DNA of 39,482 nucleotides from a virus. The translations under genes and the position numbers were made by a program. The stretch lies in the IMG/VR virus record IMGVR_UViG_3300012005_000022, positions 1-39,482 of that record; one strand, 5' to 3'. The notes under the pieces were generated by a model. It worked only from the letters and a program-made list of their open reading frames with translations, was not told the DNA's origin and ran no database searches. Position 1 is the stretch's first letter. Each line of letters starts with the position of its first letter. This document shows positions 22,149 through 29,670 of the stretch, piece after piece.

Positions 22149-22303
22149 TGCCCGCCCCGATCGAACCGGCAGCCGACATCAGGCAGATGGCGAACGCGCT
22201 ACGGCAGGTGTTCCTCGCGCTCATGGCCGAGGGATTCACCGAGCAACAGGCCCTCGTCATCATCGGCCAGATCCTCGCCACCAACAACCAGGGGGACAAG
22301 TGA
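22148..22303 (+). CDS. Small helical protein (51 aa)
   Basis: ATG shares one base with the preceding TGA; TGA overlaps the next GTG by four bases. Two helices (ADIRQMANALRQVFLALMAEG and EQQALVIIGQILATN) separated by a FTEQQ turn form a helix-turn-helix-shaped hairpin that is frequent in tiny actinophage proteins. Function unknown. Confidence 0.6.
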   Translation: MPAPIEPAADIRQMANALRQVFLALMAEGFTEQQALVIIGQILATNNQGDK

Positions 22304-23142
22304 GCGACGAAGGCCCGCCGATCCGGCTGTGCATCGTCTGCCAGGAAACCGAGCTCGCGATCACGCAGCGGCAGACGTGCACCGGTTGCTTGAACAGGAC
22401 CCGCATCGACCTCAACGCCATCGTTGACGGCTACGCGCTCCTGCCGATGCACCTCCACGCCTACGCGACGCGATCACCCGGCGCCGGCGAGGGTGGCTCA
22501 CGCGACGCCGAGACGCCGCTGATGGGCGGCGACGTGCTCAGCCTCATCGGGTACGGGTCGATGGGCGCTAGCCAGAAGCTCGGCAAGTACGTCTACCACT
22601 GGCATTCGATGGAGTGCGAGAAGCGCAACGATGAAGGGTTCCGCGTCCTCGACGACAACGGGCTACCGACCCTGACGTGCGCAGGTGAGCGCTGGTTCTG
22701 GCAAGGCCCTGACCACGCGCAGGACCAACTGCCCGCCGACACCCCGTCGATCCTCTTCGAGTTAGAACGCTGGGAAGCGGACTGGCGGTTCACTCGCGGG
22801 ATTGCAGCGGCACAGACGAAGGCGACCATCAGCAACGTCACGAGCTACCTCCACACCAACCTCGGCTGGGCGGCAGCGGAACACCCCGCGTTCGACGAGT
22901 TCGCTGGGGACATGCGTCGATTGCGCGGGCACGTTGAGCGGGCGCTAGGCACGGTGGATCGGCCCGTGTTCGCGAACTGCGGGTGCATCGACTGTGGTGA
23001 ACGGCTCGCGCGCAGGTGGACAGCCTCGGGCCTCGAGGACGACTGGACGTGCCTCGGGTGCAGGCGGACCTACACTGAGAGCGACTACTACCTCGCCGTC
23101 GAGGAGCACCAGATGCAGGCTCAGAAACGGGGGACAGCGTGA
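22300..23142 (+). CDS. Two-zinc-finger early protein (280 aa)
   Basis: GTG start overlaps the stop before it. An N-terminal ribbon CIVCQETELAI...CTGC (about residues 11-30) and a C-terminal ribbon CGCIDCG...CLGC (about 228-252) enclose a long helical middle with conserved-looking GSMGASQKLGKYVYHWHS. This two-ended zinc architecture is a known conserved hypothetical in actinophages. The middle has no catalytic signature I can name. DNA or RNA binding is likely, the exact role unknown. Confidence 0.7.
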   Translation: MSDEGPPIRLCIVCQETELAITQRQTCTGCLNRTRIDLNAIVDGYALLPMHLHAYATRSPGAGEGGSRDAETPLMGGDVLSLIGYGSMGASQKLGKYVYHWHSMECEKRNDEGFRVLDDNGLPTLTCAGERWFWQGPDHAQDQLPADTPSILFELERWEADWRFTRGIAAAQTKATISNVTSYLHTNLGWAAAEHPAFDEFAGDMRRLRGHVERALGTVDRPVFANCGCIDCGERLARRWTASGLEDDWTCLGCRRTYTESDYYLAVEEHQMQAQKRGTA

Positions 23143-23336
23143 GCGCTTGGCGGGACCAATGCGTTGCTGATGGTGAGGACGAACCACGCACTGAAACGCG
23201 AGCCCCATGGACTGCGGCGAACCTGGCCGACGCAACCATGACGGTCACCCTCGATGGTCAACCGGTCGAGTTCCTGCCATGGCCAACAGCGACAACGTCG
23301 TCGGGATACGCCATCACGTTCACGTCGCCGAAGTGA
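23139..23336 (+). CDS. Small early protein (65 aa)
   Basis: GTG overlaps the preceding stop. The chain is short and shows only a C-terminal beta pair (ATMTVTLDGQPVEFLPWP then GYAITFTSP), possibly a small barrel. The stop overlaps the GTG of the HTH gene next to it. Not recognised. Confidence 0.58.
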   Translation: MSAWRDQCVADGEDEPRTETRAPWTAANLADATMTVTLDGQPVEFLPWPTATTSSGYAITFTSPK

Positions 23337-23533
23337 GGATCTTCGAGCTCAGCCCGTGGGTGCCGCCCGCAGTAGCGGCGCGGAAGTTCGGCTGTCCCGA
23401 CCAGACCGTTCGGACGTGGATGCGGCGAGGGCAGGCCGCGTCGCTGTGCCTGATGAACGGGACGCTGCTCGTCTGCTGGCACGACGTCCGCAGGCTCAGT
23501 GTGGCGCGGCGTGTCGAGGTCGACGCGGCTTGA
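23333..23533 (+). CDS. Small HTH protein (66 aa)
   Basis: The GTG chosen overlaps the previous stop; an ATG at 23279 would lie within the previous gene. Residues about 8-34 (PWVPPAVAARKFGCPDQTVRTWMRRGQ) form a helix-turn-helix of the MerR/excisionase or homeodomain-like type, followed by a strand pair (ASLCLMNGTLLVCW). It is the last gene in the coupled early chain and may regulate the switch to late transcription. Confidence 0.72.
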   Translation: MRIFELSPWVPPAVAARKFGCPDQTVRTWMRRGQAASLCLMNGTLLVCWHDVRRLSVARRVEVDAA

Positions 23534-23558
23534 CGCAGGGTGTTGAATAAGAACCGCC

Positions 23559-23592
23559 GAGCGACTGCATGCCCACCGGGTAGCAGTCGCTC
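23559..23592 (+). terminator. Hairpin closing the early gene chain
   Basis: A perfect 10-bp stem GAGCGACTGC/GCAGTCGCTC with a 14-base loop, 25 bases after the HTH stop and 19 bases before the next start. It is the first interruption of the chain after about 10.5 kb and probably a terminator or processing site. A GGAGGAGA ribosome site follows for the next gene. Confidence 0.7.
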
Positions 23593-23611
23593 TACTCGTG
23601 GAGGAGACGAC

Positions 23612-23749
23612 ATGCTCACCGTTGTGCTCTTGATCCTGGGTGCGATCTTCTTCATTCTCGCCGCGATCGGCGTGCCGCGCTTCAACTGGGTCGCCCTCGG
23701 CCTACTCGCGTGGGTGCTGACGTTGTTGATCCCAGCGATGCAGCGGTAG
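23612..23749 (+). CDS. Two-helix membrane peptide (45 aa)
   Basis: Excellent GGAGGAGA ribosome site before the ATG. The whole chain is hydrophobic with two helices (TVVLLILGAIFFILAAIGV and VALGLLAWVLTLLIPAM) joined by a short PRFNW turn; both termini probably on the same side. Similar hydrophobic micropeptides occur near terminase genes in actinophages; function unknown. Confidence 0.68.
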   Translation: MLTVVLLILGAIFFILAAIGVPRFNWVALGLLAWVLTLLIPAMQR

Positions 23750-23759
23750 GACGCACAGC

Positions 23760-23954
23760 GTGAGCGAGATGTGCGAATACTGCAATCGCGAAGACGTCAC
23801 GCTGTACGCGTGGCACGGTGACATATGGTGCGCCGACTGCGTGAAGCGCAACCTGCCCTTCCTCGCTATGACAGGAACCCTGGAAGACGCGCCTGTTGGA
23901 CGCCCCGACAACCCCACCTACGAACAACCCTGGATAATCCAGGTCGCGGAATAG
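23760..23954 (+). CDS. Zinc-finger protein (64 aa)
   Basis: GTG start 10 bases after the membrane peptide. Two CxxC pairs, CEYC at residues 5-8 and CADC near 24-27, with a YAWHGDIW loop between them, define one treble-clef or LIM-like zinc site. The C-terminal 35 residues are unstructured-looking. Function unknown. Confidence 0.66.
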   Translation: MSEMCEYCNREDVTLYAWHGDIWCADCVKRNLPFLAMTGTLEDAPVGRPDNPTYEQPWIIQVAE

Positions 23955-23991
23955 CCATGCCTGCGCGTCTGGTGAGAAGTAGGATGGCGGA

Positions 23992-24231
23992 ATGAGCGAG
24001 CTCGATGAACGGAACCGCTTTGCGGAGAAGCGTGACCCCGATCCATCGAAACGCCTCGGGATCAGCCTTCCGCCGTCGCCCGATCAGTGTCCGACCTGCT
24101 ACGGGTGGGGAACGATCGCGGGCGACGTGACGCCATACCCGTTCTGCCCTGACTGCCACGGGTGGGGGACACTGCCGCTTGCTGAGTTCACCCGTGGCTC
24201 GAGTACCGATGCCAGCACGTCTACGCACTGA
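23992..24231 (+). CDS. DnaJ-type zinc-knuckle protein (79 aa)
   Basis: A paired CPTCYGWGT and CPDCHGWGT (residues 33-41 and 52-60) is the CxxCxGxG knuckle of DnaJ, here with G-W-G in place of G-x-G. In phages such proteins are small zinc-knuckle hypotheticals. ATG is preceded by GGATGGCGG. Its 3' end overlaps the next gene. Role unknown. Confidence 0.72.
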   Translation: MSELDERNRFAEKRDPDPSKRLGISLPPSPDQCPTCYGWGTIAGDVTPYPFCPDCHGWGTLPLAEFTRGSSTDASTSTH

Positions 24232-24496
24232 CCCCAACAGGCAGCAGAAGCGGCGCAAACAACTACTACCCTCAGCACTCGACACCTACTGCCCATGTGG
24301 CATGGCAGGGTGCACACACAGATGTGACGGGTGGATGACTGACCCACGACGCATGGACTGCGACCACACCGTGCCCGTCGTACTCGGTGGAGGCGCAACA
24401 CCAGGCGACAGGATCATCTGCTCACCATGCAATCGCTCGGCTGGTGCCACGTTAGGCAACCAACTACGTGGCAACAGGGCATCACGCGACTGGTGA
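24209..24496 (+). CDS. HNH endonuclease, short (95 aa)
   Basis: A compact HNH nuclease, of the size found next to terminases in cos phages, where it assists cos cleavage. Core: DHTVPVVLGGG (Asp52-His53), then GDRIICSPCNRSAGATLGNQL with Cys71, Cys74 and Asn75. A second metal site uses cysteines near 28-39. The ATG overlaps the DnaJ-like gene; a start at 24179 lies deep inside that gene. It is upstream of the non-coding block that may hold cos, so a packaging role is more likely than homing, but both are possible. Confidence 0.82.
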   Translation: MPARLRTDPNRQQKRRKQLLPSALDTYCPCGMAGCTHRCDGWMTDPRRMDCDHTVPVVLGGGATPGDRIICSPCNRSAGATLGNQLRGNRASRDW

Positions 24497-24506
24497 CACA
24501 CACATG

Positions 24507-24554
24507 AGTTACGCGTGTAGTTACGCCTGAAGTTACGCCTTCGATTACGCCTAG
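24507..24554. repeat. Four 12-bp iteron-like direct repeats
   Basis: Four units at exact 12-bp spacing share the core (A/G)(G/A)TTACGC(C/G): AGTTACGCGTGT, AGTTACGCCTGA, AGTTACGCCTTC and GATTACGCCTAG. The unit length is close to one turn of DNA. This could be a binding site for the terminase, the HNH or a replication protein. It lies at the start of a 366-bp non-coding block. Confidence 0.75.
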
Positions 24555-24811
24555 CCACTACCCCTGCCCACCCATGCCAACCCCTGCCATGGCACGGGTA
24601 GACACCCCCCGCCAAGACACCCCCCGAACTGACCCCCCACGGGGGTGGGGTGGGGGTGGTGCCTGATTCGTGCAGATTTGCGCTGGATTCGCTCGATTTC
24701 TGGATATATAGGCAGGCGAAAGACCCCGCTGCTCACAACTTCTGTCCCTACCGGCGTCGGTCCCGTGACCGACCGCTACCCATAAGCAGCCCCGACTTGC
24801 TCTCGGGGTTA
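24555..24811. other. Non-coding block, candidate cos region
   Basis: No convincing gene. From 24558 a near-perfect 11-bp inverted repeat (CTACCCCTGCC against GGCACGGGTAG, one mismatch, 22-base loop) is followed by three GAC-C-run elements at 15-base spacing (near 24600, 24615 and 24630). Next come a C-run/G-run hairpin (24632-24646) and a G-rich tract with runs of 5, 4, 5 and 2 G up to 24659, able to form a two-tier quadruplex. An A/T-rich TATATAG lies near 24704-24712. Position between two HNH genes and just before the terminase genes makes cos likely; the cut site is not identifiable. Confidence 0.45.
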
Positions 24812-24862
24812 GAACGGCCCGGCATCCAAGGTGTCGGGCCGTTCGCATCCCTTGGAGAAGAA
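24812..24862 (+). promoter_or_regulatory. Hairpin leader of HNH gene, homologous to the leader at 31153-31205
   Basis: A 9-bp perfect stem GAACGGCCC/GGGCCGTTC (24812-24820 with 24836-24844), followed by CGCATCCC and a TTGGAGAAGAA ribosome site five bases before the ATG. The Endo VII-type gene elsewhere in this window has the same arrangement with an AT to GC pair change on both stem strands. It may prevent read-through into the HNH gene or regulate its translation. Confidence 0.7.
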
Positions 24863-25468
24863 ATGCCACGCAGACCTGACGTGCCATGCAACCGTTGCGG
24901 TGAACTGATGTGGCGCGGTGAAGGGTCCCGTCCTGAAGGCCAGTCACGTTGCCGAACATGCAGGGGTATCGAGGCGCAGCCGTACGGGCCACGTCCGGGG
25001 AGCGTACGGCCCCGTCCCGCAGTTCGTCTGACGATCTGTCCGTGGTGTTCGACGGAGTTCGTAGGGCGCAACAAGTGCTGCAGTCGCAAGTGCGCGTGGG
25101 CAAGCGCAGGTGAGCAGCAACGTGTGCGCGCTCTGGATAGCCCGCACCAACGCCGCTGTGACCGCGCCAAGTCCGCACTCGGGCTCAGCAGTTCCGAGCG
25201 GTCGAACCTGCTCGCGCGGTGGATGCGGCAAGGCAAGTCGTGCGCTTACTGCGACGCGCTGGCTACGACCGTCGATCACGTCATCCCGCTGGTTCGGGGC
25301 GGCACGAACTACGAGGGCAACCTCGTCCCTGCCTGCCGCTCCTGCAATTCACGCAAGGCGGCCCGCTTGGTCATCGAGTGGCGCATGGGCAGGAAGGCGC
25401 GAGGGAGGTCCAGCGATGCAACGCAACTGCGCATCGTGCGGCGTGCTCTACGACGCGAAGCGGCCTAA
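24863..25468 (+). CDS. Zinc-finger/HNH endonuclease (201 aa)
   Basis: The ATG has a GGAGAAG ribosome site; the longer frame upstream crosses the G-rich tract and was rejected. Two N-terminal zinc fingers (Cys9/12/30/33 and Cys59/62/73/77) are followed by a helical linker and the HNH core: CAYC at 127-130, DHVIPLVRGG at 138-147, then NLVPACRSCN with Cys158, Cys161 and Asn162. It ends inside the terminase small-subunit gene. The same zinc-finger-plus-nuclease build and the same leader are seen in the Endo VII-type gene at 31206. It may be a homing endonuclease or a packaging HNH. Confidence 0.85.
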   Translation: MPRRPDVPCNRCGELMWRGEGSRPEGQSRCRTCRGIEAQPYGPRPGSVRPRPAVRLTICPWCSTEFVGRNKCCSRKCAWASAGEQQRVRALDSPHQRRCDRAKSALGLSSSERSNLLARWMRQGKSCAYCDALATTVDHVIPLVRGGTNYEGNLVPACRSCNSRKAARLVIEWRMGRKARGRSSDATQLRIVRRALRREAA

Positions 25469-25808
25469 CTCGAAGTACCACAACGACACGTGTCGTAAGC
25501 GCGCCCAACGTGCTCCCGTCAAGCCTGCCGAGATGCCGCCGCCACCACTGCTACTCGGAAACGCGCCGCTGACGGCCGCGGTCCGCAGTGAGCTCACCGC
25601 GGCAGCCCGTCTGGACTCAATGCTCGGTCAGGCCGCGCTCGCCCTGGCCGGGCGCATCGATTCGCCGCACGAGTCGGGCGCCTCGGTGGCGTCGCTGGTC
25701 AAGCAGTTGCGGGAGACGATGGTCGACGCGCTGAAGGGTGCGGAGAAGGCCGCCGATGTGCTGGACGAGATAAGGGCGCGACGTGACCTCAAGCGATCTG
25801 CTGGTTAG
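25416..25808 (+). CDS. Terminase small subunit (zinc-finger N-terminus)
   Basis: 130 residues. An N-terminal FCS-like finger (Cys5, Cys8, His22, Cys26) precedes a helical C-terminal domain: AAVRSELTAAARLDSMLGQAALALAGRID, then SVASLVKQLRETMVDALKG and a final DVLDEIRARRDLKR, the pattern I associate with small terminase subunits of actinophages. It recognises the packaging site and recruits the large subunit. GAGGGAGGT ribosome site upstream of the chosen ATG; start inside the HNH gene and 3' end inside the large terminase gene. Confidence 0.72.
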   Translation: MQRNCASCGVLYDAKRPNSKYHNDTCRKRAQRAPVKPAEMPPPPLLLGNAPLTAAVRSELTAAARLDSMLGQAALALAGRIDSPHESGASVASLVKQLRETMVDALKGAEKAADVLDEIRARRDLKRSAG

Positions 25809-27249
25809 GCCGGCGTTCTACTCGGGTCCGGCATACACACGGACCCTCGGGCCTGAGGTTGGCGAGTTGTGCGACCTGATCGGGTTCGGGCCGGACGCTG
25901 AGCAGCAGATGCTGCTCGATGACATCTTCGCTCTGGACTCGCGCGGCATGTCCGCGGCGTTCGAGACTGCGGTGATCGCGTGCCGGCAGAACTTGAAGAC
26001 TGGCCTGTTCAAGCAGGCGACGCTCGGGTGGTTGTTCGTCACGGATCAGCGGCTGGTCGTGTGGTCGGCGCACGAGTTCCGCACGTCGCAGGAGGCGTTC
26101 CGGGACATGGAGCAGCTGATCGCGGGTACCCCGATGCTCGCGAAGCGGGTGAAGAACATCTATCGGGGCAACGGTGACGAGGCGATCGAGCTTCACTCCG
26201 GTTCGCGGCTCATCTTCAAGGCCCGCACGAAGGGCGGCGGGCGCGGCCTGACTGGGTCGAAGGTGATCCTCGACGAGGCGTTCGCTCTGAAGCCTGAGCA
26301 CATGGGCGCGTTGTTGCCGACGCTGTCCGCGGTACCGGATCCGCAGGTGCTGTACGGCTCGTCCGCGGGTAACGCCGATGCGGCGGTGTTGCGGGCGATC
26401 CGTGACCGTGGCCGCAAGGGTGATCCGCGAATGGCTTACGCGGAGTGGTGCGCACCGCAGGATTCGTGCGCGTCGACCGGTTGCGACCACGCGCTGGACA
26501 CGCCGGGTTGCGCCCTCGACAACGTCGCGTTCTGGTATATGGCGAACCCGACGTTGGGGAAGCGGATGACGGTGGCGCACATCACTGCTGAGCGTCGCGC
26601 GATGCCACCTGAGGAGTTCGGCCGCGAGCGGCTGGGGTGGTGGGATGAGGCTTCGGGCCAGATGGTCGTGCCGACTGCGGCGTGGGCGTCGTGCCTGGAC
26701 CTCAAGAGTCAGATCGTGTCGGCTCCGTGCTTCGCTTTGGACGTGTCGCCGGCCCGGTCGTGGGCCGCGATCGGTGTCGCTGGCATCCGTGCCGACGGTC
26801 TGCCGCACATCGAGATCACCTCGACCAAGGGTGTGGTCGATCACCGGCCTGGTGTCGACTGGGTTGTCCCCCGATGCGTCGAGCTACGCGAACGCTGGTC
26901 GGGGATGACGTTGACCATCGCATCGGGTTCGGCCGCTGAGTCACTGGTCCCGGCGCTTGTCCAGGCAGGTTTCGACCTGGTGTTCGTCAAGACCGGCGAC
27001 GTCGCCGCAGCGTGCGGCATGGTCTACGACAAGGCGACCACGCAGGGCCTGCGTCACATCGGCCAGTCTGAGCTGACCATGGCGCTGGAGTCCGCCCGGA
27101 AGAACATCGACGACGGCGAAGGCGCATGGCGTTGGGGTCGCAAGAAGTCCGGTGAGGACATCTCGACCCTGTACGCCGCCACGTTGGCCCTCTGGTCAGC
27201 GATCGCTGCGCTCGACAAGTCCATGGACCCCGCGAACAACGTGTGGTGA
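25783..27249 (+). CDS. terL: Terminase large subunit
   Basis: Packaging motor ATPase and headful/cos nuclease of 488 residues, normal length. N-terminal ATPase: P-loop-like ACRQNLKTG (residues 66-74), adenine-binding upstream region, and Walker B with catalytic Glu in VILDEAF (161-167). The C-terminal nuclease domain carries DVSPARSWAAIGVAG with an aspartate for metal binding and later acidic residues near the end (KKSGEDISTLYAATLALWS). GTG start, chosen because it follows the small-subunit overlap. The gene is convincingly complete. Confidence 0.95.
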   Translation: MTSSDLLVRPAFYSGPAYTRTLGPEVGELCDLIGFGPDAEQQMLLDDIFALDSRGMSAAFETAVIACRQNLKTGLFKQATLGWLFVTDQRLVVWSAHEFRTSQEAFRDMEQLIAGTPMLAKRVKNIYRGNGDEAIELHSGSRLIFKARTKGGGRGLTGSKVILDEAFALKPEHMGALLPTLSAVPDPQVLYGSSAGNADAAVLRAIRDRGRKGDPRMAYAEWCAPQDSCASTGCDHALDTPGCALDNVAFWYMANPTLGKRMTVAHITAERRAMPPEEFGRERLGWWDEASGQMVVPTAAWASCLDLKSQIVSAPCFALDVSPARSWAAIGVAGIRADGLPHIEITSTKGVVDHRPGVDWVVPRCVELRERWSGMTLTIASGSAAESLVPALVQAGFDLVFVKTGDVAAACGMVYDKATTQGLRHIGQSELTMALESARKNIDDGEGAWRWGRKKSGEDISTLYAATLALWSAIAALDKSMDPANNVW

Positions 27250-27260
27250 GAGGGGTTCGC

Positions 27261-27401
27261 GTGTATCGCAAATGGATCACGACGGCCCTTGAGGTCACCG
27301 GTATGGCGCTGATCGTGGCGGGTGTGACGATCCTGCTGCCTGTCGCCGGTCTGATCGCTGCTGGGATCGCTCTGGTCTTGATCGGGGTGTTGTCCGCGTG
27401 A
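27261..27401 (+). CDS. Two-helix membrane peptide between terminase and portal (46 aa)
   Basis: GTG start 11 bases after the terminase stop, TGA overlapping the portal GTG. After a basic RKW start, two hydrophobic helices (EVTGMALIVAGVTILLPVAG and LIAAGIALVLIGVL) are joined by a short turn, so it is an integral membrane protein. Such a gene between terminase and portal is unusual; possible roles include anchoring assembly at the membrane, but there is no evidence beyond position. Confidence 0.66.
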   Translation: MYRKWITTALEVTGMALIVAGVTILLPVAGLIAAGIALVLIGVLSA

Positions 27402-28627
27402 GCCTGTTCCGTCGCTCAGTGCGTGCCGCGTGGTCTGGTGAGCCGATCATCCCGCCGTTCCCTGGCGCTGCCGGGTTCGGTGGCAGCAACGCGGCGCCGA
27501 GCATGGATCAGGCCATGCAGGCATCGGCCGTCTGGGCGTCCGTCTTCCTCGTCGCCGACACGGTGAGCATGATGTCTCTCGACGCCTACACGAAGCGTGC
27601 TGGCGTCCGAGTGCCGACCCCGAACCCACCACTGCTAGATCGCCCGTCCAGTGATGCGCTGATGCCTGACTGGATCTCGATGATCGTGGTGTCAATGATG
27701 CTCCGCGGCAACAGTTACGGGCACATTCTGGGCTTCGATCGTGATGGCTACCCGAACGAGATCGAGATCATGGACCCTGACGTCCTGCGGGCGCGCATGG
27801 ATCGGTCCACCGGCAAGATGGTGTACCAGAACCCCAATGGCAGCGTGATCCCCAATAACCGGATGTGGCACACGAAGGCGTACCGGCTGCCGGGTCGCCC
27901 CTTCGGGTTGTCTCCGATCCAATACGCGGCCACCCAGATCAACACCGACAAGGCGATCAGCACGTTCGCGCTCGGCTACTTCCAAGACGCACCTCATCCG
28001 TCGAGTGTCCTGACCTCGGACCAGTCGATCAACCAGGAGCAGGCGCGCACGATCAAGGAACGGTTCCTGTCGTCCGTGAACGGCCGTGAGCCGTTGATGC
28101 TGGGCGCCGGCCTGAAGTTCCAGAACCTGTCTGTGAGCCCCGAAGAATCACAGTTCCTGGCTACACAGAAGCTGGGTATCGCAGGTATCGCCCGGATCTT
28201 CAAAGTTCCCCCGGAGATGATCGCGGCCGAGGCGGGGAACTCGATGACCTACGCGAACATCGAGTCGAAGGGCATCGACTTCCTGACCTACTCGATCCAG
28301 CCGTGGCTGACCCGCCTCGAAGCCTCGATCTCCGCGCTGATGCCCGGAAAGCACCATGCACGCTTCGACCCGTCCGTGCTGGTCCGCACTGACCTTGCGG
28401 AACGGACGAAGGCCGGTGCGATCGCGATCGCATCGAAGCAGCAGACGCCGGACGAGGTTCGTGCGTGGTCTGATCTGCCGCCGTTGACCGATGAGCAGAA
28501 GGCGTGGCTGAAGATTGTTCCGCTGGCCGTCAGCCCGACCGGGCTACCGAAGGCGCTCCCGGGCGCGATGGCTGCCGCTTCGACCGCCGCTGACCCCGTT
28601 GATACGCAAGGAGACCCGACACCATGA
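27398..28627 (+). CDS. Portal protein (HK97 type)
   Basis: Forms the dodecameric DNA gateway at the capsid vertex. 409 residues, typical. Conserved-looking elements are the opening AMQASAVWASVFLVADTVSMMSLDAY, DWISMIVVSMMLRGNSYG, LRARMDRSTGKMVYQ, HTKAYRLPGRPFGLSPIQYAA (near 155-178) and the clip/stem region with LGIAGIARIFKVPPEMI. GTG start overlapping the membrane peptide stop. The C-terminus ends DTQGDPTP, mirrored at the end of the next gene. Confidence 0.94.
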   Translation: MSLFRRSVRAAWSGEPIIPPFPGAAGFGGSNAAPSMDQAMQASAVWASVFLVADTVSMMSLDAYTKRAGVRVPTPNPPLLDRPSSDALMPDWISMIVVSMMLRGNSYGHILGFDRDGYPNEIEIMDPDVLRARMDRSTGKMVYQNPNGSVIPNNRMWHTKAYRLPGRPFGLSPIQYAATQINTDKAISTFALGYFQDAPHPSSVLTSDQSINQEQARTIKERFLSSVNGREPLMLGAGLKFQNLSVSPEESQFLATQKLGIAGIARIFKVPPEMIAAEAGNSMTYANIESKGIDFLTYSIQPWLTRLEASISALMPGKHHARFDPSVLVRTDLAERTKAGAIAIASKQQTPDEVRAWSDLPPLTDEQKAWLKIVPLAVSPTGLPKALPGAMAAASTAADPVDTQGDPTP

Positions 28628-28839
28628 GCTTTGAACTCGACGCTCTTGAGGCCTACGTCGCTCGCACCGGCGACACGGTGATCCTCAACTATCCGAACCG
28701 TGAAGTGTCGATGGAGATAGCGGAAGTCATCAAGAAGAAGGCCATGGCTGTCCTACCTAAGGGCGTCAAGGTTTTGATCGTTTCCGGTGCTCAAGTCCTC
28801 ATCGCCCGAGGCGACACCGAAGGAGACCCCACACCATGA
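28624..28839 (+). CDS. Small protein between portal and protease (71 aa)
   Basis: ATG overlaps the portal stop. An acidic helix (ELDALEAYVARTGDT), a strand pair and a basic helix (EIAEVIKKKAMAVLPKGVKVLIVSG) make a compact alpha/beta fold. The last residues (GDTEGDPTP) and the preceding DNA repeat the end of the portal gene and its ribosome site, so the ORF looks inserted within a duplicated start region. Function unknown; could be a small head accessory protein. Confidence 0.68.
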   Translation: MSFELDALEAYVARTGDTVILNYPNREVSMEIAEVIKKKAMAVLPKGVKVLIVSGAQVLIARGDTEGDPTP

Positions 28840-29600
28840 GCAATTTCGGACTGCACGAGCGCCGGATGGCCGTCGAGAGCTTGGAGATCCGCGAAGAAAG
28901 CGACTCCCTGACCCTGTCCGGGTATGCGTCCACCTTCGACGAGCCCTACGACATGGGCTGGTACACCGAGACCGTCGACCGGGGCGCATTCGCCCGCACA
29001 CTGGGCACCAAGCCCGATGTGCGCCTGCTCATCAACCATGGCGACCTTCCGTTGGCCCGTACCGCCTCAGGGACGCTCACCCTGGACACGGACAGCCGCG
29101 GCCTGCGGGTGAGTGCCAACCTCGACCCAACGGATCCCGACGTGGCGCGCATCGCGCCCAAGATGCGCCGCGGTGACCTGAACCAGATGTCCTTCGGATT
29201 CCGCACGAACGAAGACGAGTGGTCCAAGGACATGAGCAAGCGGACCTTGCGCGCCCTCGACCTCGCCGATGGTGACGTGTCCGTGGTCACCTACCCGGCG
29301 AACAAGGGCGCGATGGCCGCGCTGCGCGGTGCCGGGATCGCGGTCGACGCCATCGCCTCCGCGCTGCGCTCGCTCGAGTTCCGTAGCGCATCCGCCGAGG
29401 ACATCGCCTCGGTCCTGACCCGTGCCCTCGCCTACTTCACCGCGGTCGACCTGATCGTCGACGAAGCGCAAGAGGACATCGCCGAGGCCCTGAACATTCC
29501 GAACCCCGACGACGAAACCGACGACGCGCCGATGCCCGGCATGGCGTCCGCGGTCGCCTACCACGAACTCCGTGAGCGCATCCTCGCGCTCATCGGCTGA
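28836..29600 (+). CDS. Prohead maturation protease (HK97 gp4 type)
   Basis: Serine protease that cleaves the scaffold domain of the capsid protein before DNA packaging. His68 (in LLINHGD) and Ser119 (in QMSFGF) are the catalytic pair of the S78/U35 family, in the normal order and spacing, and SLTLSGYASTFDEPYD is the typical entry. Residues about 160-254 form a divergent, helical, acidic tail. Ribosome site AAGGAG before the ATG, which overlaps the previous stop. 254 residues, normal for actinophages. Confidence 0.92.
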   Translation: MSNFGLHERRMAVESLEIREESDSLTLSGYASTFDEPYDMGWYTETVDRGAFARTLGTKPDVRLLINHGDLPLARTASGTLTLDTDSRGLRVSANLDPTDPDVARIAPKMRRGDLNQMSFGFRTNEDEWSKDMSKRTLRALDLADGDVSVVTYPANKGAMAALRGAGIAVDAIASALRSLEFRSASAEDIASVLTRALAYFTAVDLIVDEAQEDIAEALNIPNPDDETDDAPMPGMASAVAYHELRERILALIG

Positions 29601-29636
29601 AGTACCAGCACTTCCCGCTCACCAGACATACCGACG

Positions 29637-29670
29637 CACCAGACGCGCCCCGCAACGGCGCCCGCTGGTG
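29637..29670 (+). terminator. Hairpin between protease and major capsid genes
   Basis: CACCAG/CTGGTG outer arms and GCGCC/GGCGC inner arms make a stem with small bulges in the 134-bp gap ahead of the capsid gene. It could attenuate upstream transcription or mark an mRNA processing site so that capsid mRNA is separately abundant. A CAGGAAGG ribosome site follows for the capsid. Confidence 0.5.

Noticed and set aside
24507-24554. A CRISPR array suggested by the regular repeats
   Set aside because: Units are 12 bp with no spacers and vary at their ends; no cas genes are present.
24650-24862. Extension of the HNH gene upstream to a start at 24650
   Set aside because: The extra 71 residues cross the TATATAG stretch and the hairpin leader and have no conserved character; the ATG at 24863 has a clear ribosome site.
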